NCBI RefSeq assembly: GCF_002865645.1
Contig: NW_020194638.1
Location: forward strand, 434,001 to 498,000
Source of the DNA: Hyaloscypha bicolor E
Taxonomy: Eukaryota; Ascomycota; Leotiomycetes; Helotiales; Hyaloscyphaceae
Direction of reading: 5' to 3'
DNA length: 64,000 nt
Made by a program: the position numbers and the translations under genes. The notes beneath the pieces are model-generated. The model had not been told where the DNA came from, did not search any database, and saw only the letters and a program-made list of their open reading frames with translations. Below, in pieces: positions 56,995 to 64,000 of the stretch. Each line of letters starts with the position of its first letter. Position 1 is the first letter of the stretch.

Positions 56995-59900
56995 ATGCTC
57001 CTCCTCCACCAATCCGGCACCCTTAAAATCGGCGAAGTCGTCCGCTACACAATAACCTATACCCCGGCACACGACCGCATCCTTCCCTCTCCCTCCCTGC
57101 TCCACCTCCGAATCAAAAACACAACAGCCATCGCACTCCGCGCTGCATTCATCCACGGTCCCTATACCCTCTATGCTTCTGCCGCACCAGCGAACTTCCA
57201 TCCCAATGAGAAGTTCGAGAACCCGAGAACGTGGGGAGTACCGGAGTTTGAGCCGCAGCTGAAAGCCGGGGCGAGCTTTTCAACGACGTTGAATGTGCCG
57301 GAGTTTGTGAGGGAGGCGGCGGGGCATGGGAAGGGGGATGGAGAGGAGAAGAGTGTGTCTTGGGTAGTGGAGGTGTCTAGCCAGGTTATATTCTCCAATA
57401 GTGCGGCGGTACATTATGAGATTTTGCTGGGGAGGGACGAGAAGAGTCTCAGTTTGGGGTTCGTGTCGGGCCTTAATTCGCATGTTGTGGGCGGGAGTTC
57501 GACTGCAGGTGGAAGTGGGGGAGGGGTTCCGGGGCAAGTAAGTGATCATCAGCAGAGTGTGGGGGCTAAGGAGGGGAAGCATAATGCGTTGGTTAAGGGA
57601 GTGTTTAGTAAGGCGATCAGAGTGAGGGTGGATGATACGGCTAGTCTTTGGAATTCGCCGCGCATGCCGGAGTGGGATGAGAGTGGGAATGAGAGGTGTA
57701 TGGAGCCTGCGGGCAATCAGGCGATGGAGAGTGTGATGACGAAGGCGGAGGCAAAAGGGGAGGAGCGGAGGAAGAAGGGGCAGAAGAAGGTCCATTTGGT
57801 AGTTTTGACGCATGGGCTGCATAGTAATTTGGGGGCGGATATGTTGTATTTAAAGGAGAGTATTGATGCTACGGCGAAGCAGGCCAAGATTGATGCCAGG
57901 GAAAGGAGGACGAGGAGGAGAAAAGAGGAGAAGGAGAAGGCTGCCAAAGCTGGGGAAGGTCAACAGGAGCACCATAACGCCGAACGAAAAGACGAAACTG
58001 GCGAGAAGAAACCCCCAGGACAGCAACGAGAAGAGGATTTAGACGAGGACGAGGACGAAGAGGAAGTTATCGTGAGAGGATTCTCTGGAAATGCTGTACG
58101 GACTGAGAGGGGTATCAAGTACCTTGGCAAACGACTAGCAAAATACGTCCTCCAGATGACCTACCCGGATCAGCCATATAAGCCAGTCACTAAGAAATCA
58201 GCAGCTGAAGCACTCTCTCATGCCCTCAAACCCGACCCAAACAAACTGCCAAAGCAAATGGAAGACGGTATTCCAAGTCATCATAACAGCACGATTCTCA
58301 AGGAGCCTTACGATGACAGAAAATTGGCGTACAAGATCACGAGTATTAGCTTCATTGCCCATTCACTTGGTGGTCTGATCCAGACATATGCTGTTGCGTA
58401 TATTCAAAAGCACTCACCTGAATTCTTCGACAGGATCAAACCGATCAATTTTATTGCCATGGCGTCACCATTTTTAGGCCTCAGCAATGAGAACCCGCTG
58501 TATGTCAAATTTGCCCTAGACTTTGGTCTCGTCGGAAGGACAGGTCAGGATCTAGGATTGACGTGGCGTCCGCCGACCATTGCTCGAAGTGGATGGGGAG
58601 CCATTGTTGGAGGTATTAGTGAGAGTGCTCACAAGAAGATTGAGGGAGAAACGCCCCCTGAATCAAAACCTCTTCTGCGGATCTTGCCGACTGGACCTGC
58701 TCATGTTGTCTTGAAGAAGTTCCGAAATCGCACTGTTTACTCTAATGTCGTGAACGATGGGATTGTCCCACTGCGGACGAGTTGTCTGCTCTTTCTTGAC
58801 TGGCAAGGTCTCGGCCGTGTCGAAAAGGCCAGGAGAGAAAACGGCTTGGTAGGCACAATGGCGGGATGGGGATGGGCTGAAATCACCGGTGCAAATTCTG
58901 GTTCACCGATGAGGCGGACCTTTTCAGAAAATGGTATGAGTGACAGTGAAGAAACCGGAGACAATACTCCAACAAGACAAGGCCATGGCGGAGACGTCCC
59001 ACAACCTCCTCCATATGCCACCGATGACGATGATGCAAGAAGCCTGAAAGAACGCCCACATTCTGCCGTGTCTTTTGGCGGCGGCAGTGATCTCCCAAGC
59101 CCAGCCGGCGAGACTACCAACAATGAAGGCCCTCTAGCAAGTATCATGAAATTCTTCCAACCCTCCAATCCGTCAACCAAATCTCACAACAACGCTCCAA
59201 AGCACAGCAAGATCTACAAGCGCAGCCAAACGCTCAGTATCCGCAGCAGCGAATCAGACCCTACTCTCTCAACCAACGAAACATCCCCCAAGAAAGCTGA
59301 AGGAAAAGCTACAACTGGCGACGCCGAGCACGGAGATCCAGAACGCCTCTCAGCGCCTCCTAAAACAACATTCTTCGAGTCCGCAGGCGACCTGCTTAAG
59401 CCTCCTCTCCCTTCCGTTGAATTCTTAATCGATCCCACAAAACGTCCCCGAACGATCTTCCACGACCGTGTCTACCACCCCGAAGACATCCCACCTCCTC
59501 CCTTGAAGAAGCGTCCAACAAGCTCCCTGCACCTTCGTCGACGCTCGCACTCCTTCTCTTTAAGCGATCCAAACGCTCTCAGTGTACCGCACACCGATTC
59601 CAGCCTTTCATCAAAAGACTACGACGACACCAAGAACACGAATCCTGACAAAGACCCCCGCGACGTAGTCGACGGCTCAGCAATGAAAGTCGAAGAAAAA
59701 ATCGCGCGCGCCTACCATCGTGATCTCTCGTGGCGAAAGGTGCTTGTACGATTAGAGCCAGATGCTCACAATAACATGATCGTACGTCGTGAGTTTGCCA
59801 ACGCTTATGGTTGGCCAGTCATTAAACATTTATGCGATACACATTTCTCTGACGGGGCAGCGGCGACTACGCGCGATGATCTGGAAAGTAACCAAGAAAG

Positions 59901-60531
59901 AGCGAAAGACGAGAACGAGAAGCCTGATGAAGAAGGTGGTGAAACCAACGAAACTCCCAAGCCAGATCATGATCCTGAGATCCACATGCTAGGTGAAGCA
60001 GACCGCACGGATTCCGAGAAACGCGAAGCCAAGGATTCCGTCTCGGCGCTGGGGCGAGGGATCAGCAAAGGTAGTCTGGGGAAAGCGATGGCCGGGACGG
60101 GAATCAGTTTGCAGGTTGCGAGTGGGAGTTTGGCGGGGGCGACGAGGGGACGGTATGAGAGGGCAGACAGCGATGCTGCTTGGAGTGAGAGGGATTGGGC
60201 GGATAGCGAGATTGATTCTGATGAGGAGCAAGAGCATGGTGGGAGGAAGAGTTCTGAGGGATGGAACTGGACGGAGAAGATTGTTGGGAAGGGGCCTGCG
60301 GGTAAGGCTACTAGTCCGAAATGCACGGACAAGGCGGAGATTGATCCTTTTCTGGGGATGAGGGCGGAAAGCAAGAGTCCGGAGGCGAAGGATAGGCAGT
60401 TTGAGAGCGATGCTGCTATTGCGAGGGTGTTGAGTGGCGAGGCTGCAGGGTTGGGATTGGGCTTAGGAGGGTTACCACCGCCTCCTCCCATTGAGGGGGA
60501 GCAAGCGAAGCATGATACAGGCGTTGATTGA
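56995..60531 (+). CDS. DUF676 serine lipase/esterase, ROG1-like
   Basis: A single exon of 1178 residues. An N-terminal beta-rich domain (about 1-160) precedes VHLVVLTHGLHSN (about 263), the first strand and oxyanion loop of the DUF676 alpha/beta hydrolase. SFIAHSLGGLIQTY (about 450) has the nucleophile in GxSxG-like context, and NFIAMASPFLGL and NDGIVPLRTS supply later core elements, the latter carrying the acid. A charged insertion (about 295-360, with an Asp/Glu run) separates the first strand from the rest. The C-terminal 500 residues are low-complexity but include an RVYHPEDIPPPPLKKRP segment and IARAYHRDLSWRKVLVRLEP near 900-925, typical of yeast ROG1/YDL109C relatives. It is a putative lipid hydrolase, perhaps a monoacylglycerol lipase. 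Confidence 0.87.
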   Translation: MLLLHQSGTLKIGEVVRYTITYTPAHDRILPSPSLLHLRIKNTTAIALRAAFIHGPYTLYASAAPANFHPNEKFENPRTWGVPEFEPQLKAGASFSTTLNVPEFVREAAGHGKGDGEEKSVSWVVEVSSQVIFSNSAAVHYEILLGRDEKSLSLGFVSGLNSHVVGGSSTAGGSGGGVPGQVSDHQQSVGAKEGKHNALVKGVFSKAIRVRVDDTASLWNSPRMPEWDESGNERCMEPAGNQAMESVMTKAEAKGEERRKKGQKKVHLVVLTHGLHSNLGADMLYLKESIDATAKQAKIDARERRTRRRKEEKEKAAKAGEGQQEHHNAERKDETGEKKPPGQQREEDLDEDEDEEEVIVRGFSGNAVRTERGIKYLGKRLAKYVLQMTYPDQPYKPVTKKSAAEALSHALKPDPNKLPKQMEDGIPSHHNSTILKEPYDDRKLAYKITSISFIAHSLGGLIQTYAVAYIQKHSPEFFDRIKPINFIAMASPFLGLSNENPLYVKFALDFGLVGRTGQDLGLTWRPPTIARSGWGAIVGGISESAHKKIEGETPPESKPLLRILPTGPAHVVLKKFRNRTVYSNVVNDGIVPLRTSCLLFLDWQGLGRVEKARRENGLVGTMAGWGWAEITGANSGSPMRRTFSENGMSDSEETGDNTPTRQGHGGDVPQPPPYATDDDDARSLKERPHSAVSFGGGSDLPSPAGETTNNEGPLASIMKFFQPSNPSTKSHNNAPKHSKIYKRSQTLSIRSSESDPTLSTNETSPKKAEGKATTGDAEHGDPERLSAPPKTTFFESAGDLLKPPLPSVEFLIDPTKRPRTIFHDRVYHPEDIPPPPLKKRPTSSLHLRRRSHSFSLSDPNALSVPHTDSSLSSKDYDDTKNTNPDKDPRDVVDGSAMKVEEKIARAYHRDLSWRKVLVRLEPDAHNNMIVRREFANAYGWPVIKHLCDTHFSDGAAATTRDDLESNQERAKDENEKPDEEGGETNETPKPDHDPEIHMLGEADRTDSEKREAKDSVSALGRGISKGSLGKAMAGTGISLQVASGSLAGATRGRYERADSDAAWSERDWADSEIDSDEEQEHGGRKSSEGWNWTEKIVGKGPAGKATSPKCTDKAEIDPFLGMRAESKSPEAKDRQFESDAAIARVLSGEAAGLGLGLGGLPPPPPIEGEQAKHDTGVD

Positions 60532-62019
60532 TTGAGTGATGATTGGTGAGTATGAAGTACATCCAGATATAAAGACGAAGATTAAGATTCGCAGATGGTT
60601 GTACATTTACCCTTACATAGAACAGAATGCATAATACCTTTTTGGAAACTACACCTTCCAATTGCCTTCCCCATGATTCTGCAAGTGCAGTTCCTGTCTT
60701 CATGTAAGTTATCCAGTGGAAATATACAACATACTCAGTCGTAGGGAGCTCACCTTCCATTGTTGACCGAAGGCCGAAGTTCGAAAGAATCGGATTTGTA
60801 TTGTCTTGCACCTTCTCTACGCAGTCAGAGGCGCTCTCGGATCCGGATCCGATTTATTGTTTAGCTAAACGCCATTTGCACATAAGCCCGTATGCCCGTA
60901 AGTGTATTCGAATAAATACAAAATCTTGATTGAACACCCCTTTATTCCCTTTCATTTCCCACCTCTCTCCCATCCATCACTTCACAAGATTCACGCAATG
61001 TCCTCAATAACCACAACTCAAACGTTCAACTGCCACGATCCATCATGAAAGGAAAAGGAAAGAAGATGTGGATTCGCAGAGGGTGCTGAACAAGGTGGAG
61101 AAGTATCAAGAGGCATGGAAGTAGAAAGGGGTGGTGGCCCAGAACGACCACCTCGTTGACTGGTACCGACCTAAACAAAACGACATAGTTCAACCCATAA
61201 ACATCAGATTCGCAGCTTAGCAAATACCTTCCCTCTCTCTTCTAACTGTTTTCTTTCTAGTACATCCAGGGCCGGTGTCTTCATGAACTCATGGAACTCA
61301 AAGCAAGTCCACTCCTTCTACCCCTCCCAGTCCCCCGGTTTCCTCATCCACGTCTCTCCAACACGAGTAAATATCGACCCACTCATCCTGTCCAACACGG
61401 CCCGAGACCTCGCCCACAGTGAAAACCTTGACCCCAATGATCCTGGAACTCAAAAACACACCAAGGACATCGTAGCTGCACCTCCACCCATTGGTATACG
61501 TGATCTGCTGCATCACCTCGGTACCCACACCATTATGGGATGACACTCAGGGAGGACAAGGGAGTGGAGATGGAATTCAAGCACAACCAGATGATACTCC
61601 CCAAAGACATGAAGATGTTCACGAAGACTAGATGCAAGAATAACAAGTGAGTACATGGGAGCAAGGCACCTGAAATTATGGGAGCAAATACAGCACAGCA
61701 GGATTGGGGAGGTGAAAGCAATGAAAAATGAATGCTTCGGCCGGCTTTAAAGTTTTATATACAACGAGTTGTGACTCTGAATGTTTTTTGGTCACTTCGT
61801 ACTGATTTTCTAAATGTTCTCTCCTGTTTGCCAGCTAAATGTTCCATGCCACTCTGGTAAAATGAAAATTTAAGCAAGGCGATATGTGCCAAAATGTCCT
61901 TAACGTATCTGGTACATTCTAGACGCCTGCAAATCACTTAATGCGATTTAGTTGTCCCGGATTTGCAGGAACATTGAACTTCAAAGCAAGTATAGCAGCG
62001 TAAGCAGAGAAGATGATTA
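60532..62019. other. Intergenic between convergent genes
   Basis: This separates the lipase and transcription-factor genes, which converge here. Short frames near 61283-61546 on both strands overlap one another and show no motif. A palindrome-like GGATCCGGATCC occurs near 60838. Confidence 0.45.
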
Positions 62020-64000
62020 TCAAAGGCTACCCATATCCCAGATCTCCAGATCTCCAGCTATTTCATTCCAGGCCTGCCAATCCATTTCTGCACCGGAGTA
62101 ATCTTGCATATCTAAGAATGACTCTTGTGGAATCGCAGTTGAGCTATTGTCGCTGACGCTTGTTTGTTCGAATGTCGTTGATATATTTAAGTCCGCTGGG
62201 GATAACAGATCCGCAGGTACATTTGCTAATCGGGCAAAGCCTTGGGGATGATGCTCATTAGCCCTTTTTTGTGCTCTTGAAAGCAACACCAAGAGCTGCT
62301 GGTACCGAGGATTGCTAAGAGCAGCTTCTGGCAATGTTTCTAGAGAGCCTTTAGCTGAAGCCAATGCCCGATCGTATAGTGGTTCCCAAGACCCAGTGCT
62401 CAAATGGCCAAGAACGGAGCGCAGAGAATTCCATGGCGGTTGTCGACCTCGTATTTGCCAGCTCCAGCCACTCCAAGCAGGTTCGTTTTGTACCTTGTAC
62501 GTGTACTCGACCGCTGCCAGACACGATGTGAATATGCTGCTTGGTATTGTTGGCTCGGTCTCCGCTATTGTGTTTCCATAGTTCGGCTTGGGGGGCAGCA
62601 TCAGTTTGATTTTAGAAAGGAAGAGCCGAATGCTTGTTCCAATGAAGGATTGGAGTGGTTGATTGGGATCAAGCTGCGTAAGATACTTTTCGTCGATCCT
62701 GGCTTCGCTTCTCTCCAAAACTTCACGTTTTTGATTGGTGTCGGTGATAGATTGAAGTTGGCGAGATAATTTCCAAATTTCACAGCGAACAAGGAAGGCG
62801 GTTATATCAGTCCACCCGTGCAAAGGAAGAGGCAGTCGTGACATGCTGGGATCAATGTCTGCATCATTTGTATTGGTGGGTATCTTGGTATCGAACATAT
62901 CCTGGGATAGCTTGAATGCAGAAGTCTGTGAAACTTCAGATCTCGAATCAACAAAGCATATCTGCCACCAGAGTCGACGTCGCATCTCGGCCTCGAAGAG
63001 GGTAATGTGGGCATGTTTTGAGCCGTCGATGTGGAGATTCATGGCCGCAGCTACTCTGACCAGGACACCGGCTAAGACCCAGGCTATCTTCGTCTCGCCG
63101 GTATGCTGAAGGACGCTCAAGTATATGGTGAGTGCTTGAAGGAGAGTCATATCTGGATGGTTCAGAAAGTCGGCTTGCTCAAGTGCCTGTTCAATTCCAA
63201 GCCGATACTGAGCAATAAGGCCATTTCTGTCAGTATTGAAGTTCGCTTTCACCTTGAAGTGAGTGTGTCAGCCATAGATCCTTGCAGCAAGCAGGAGGCT
63301 CACCTCCTCATCCTCGAGCGACATAATTGCCGCCAAGGAAATGGCGAGAACAAGGGCTTGCATACTAGATCCAAGTGATTCATAACTGCTTCTGATTTCG
63401 CGAATGGCTTTTGTCATGGTTGGCGCGTGTAATATTTTGATGAAGGGATCGACGTTGTCCAGGTATATTTGCCAGAGGAACAGCAACTGAGAAGGGAGAG
63501 GGTATACATCCTTCTTCTGTCGTGCTCCTGAAGTACTTCTGAGAAGGAAACTGTAATAGCCGGTATGAGGTGAGACATTTGACATCGATGAGCTACTGCC
63601 GTCGTTAAAGTTCATGACTGTATGGCCTTGGACAGCTTCAAAGATATCCTCCACCTGGTGGAGAAGTCAGCGACCAGTTCGCAAGAGAAGCCGTCACGAA
63701 AGGGGGAAGGAGAGACCAGTCTGACTCCGCACATGGAGTCAGTAAAGTATACTAGAGTCGACACGCACCTCTTGGCAAAAGACCGTCCAAAACCCTTCGC
63801 CGACGACAAGGTCACCATTTCTGGCAACCTCCAATACGCCAAAGTTTTCAGGCACCTGAGGTGGCTCGGAAGTTACATTTGAGATGCTGAAACTTTGTTC
63901 ACTGGACGTCACACTTGCTGCGCTCGCTGAACCCTCCACAGGATGATCAATCTGGCTTATTCCTGCCGCATTCTCAACCTGAGAGCTGAGTCCACCAACC
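62020..64000 (-). CDS. Fungal-specific transcription factor (5' end outside the window)
   Basis: Three visible exons: 64000-63769, 63654-63304 and 63252-62020, joined through GT..AG introns of 114 and 51 bases. They cover about 600 residues in one phase. The central region holds the fungal transcription factor domain (middle homology region): DVYPLPSQLLFLWQIYLDNV, DPFIKILHAPTM, then ALTIYLSVLQ, and AEMRRRLWWQICFVDSRSEV, the most conserved segment. The C-terminus is acidic with Trp. The DNA-binding zinc cluster (Zn2Cys6), expected upstream of the Ser-rich linker, is off the window. Target genes unknown. Confidence 0.88.

Noticed and set aside
57717..60491. Long antisense frames across the lipase gene
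   Set aside because: They are shadows of the 1178-codon gene, with compositions expected from complementary codons.

Overview
This window comes from a filamentous ascomycete (Pezizomycotina; a Leotiomycete is my guess, not proven). Short introns of about 48-70 bases with GT..AG ends, a SesB-like/NACHT/ankyrin protein, HET-domain genes, a Rhodopsin-fold membrane protein and A/T-saturated transposons carrying the marks of repeat-induced point mutation (RIP) all point that way. No tRNA, rRNA or CRISPR array was seen.

Left part (0-14 kb): the last 17 codons of an upstream gene, an atypical short-chain dehydrogenase, a secreted flavin-linked (BBE-type) oxidase with six exons, a seven-helix Rhodopsin-domain protein with five exons, two broken small genes, and an intronless 814-residue beta-propeller protein that looks bacterial in style. 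Middle (15-45 kb) is a dynamic accessory zone: a RIP-destroyed GH47 alpha-mannosidase gene; a large NLR-type receptor (SesB-like hydrolase, NACHT, ankyrin, ZZ finger); a roughly 10 kb A/T-rich island formed by a terminal-inverted-repeat element that was itself invaded by a chromodomain Ty3/Gypsy element with 325-base LTRs and a TATAT target duplication; an apparently functional HET gene; a HET pseudogene cut by a MITE; a flavin monooxygenase; a complete but inactivated pogo/Fot1-like element; a Tad1-like LINE fragment; and a second HET pseudogene.

Right part (45-64 kb): a cytochrome P450, several MITEs, and then a conserved housekeeping block: an Acinus-like SAP/RRM/RSB protein, an L-type cyclin, an RBR ubiquitin ligase, a DUF676 (ROG1-like) lipase, and a fungal transcription factor that runs off the window end.

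The main theme is an allorecognition/cell-death neighbourhood: one intact NLR, one HET gene and two dead HET genes lie within 26 kb, interleaved with transposons. One HET pseudogene contains a MITE with its target duplication. The other carries a five-base TA-CTG-TA insertion matching the expected scar of an excised pogo-type element, and an element with the same CAG..CTG ends still sits 3.5 kb away. Splice positions were deduced by hand from reading-frame continuity and splice consensus.
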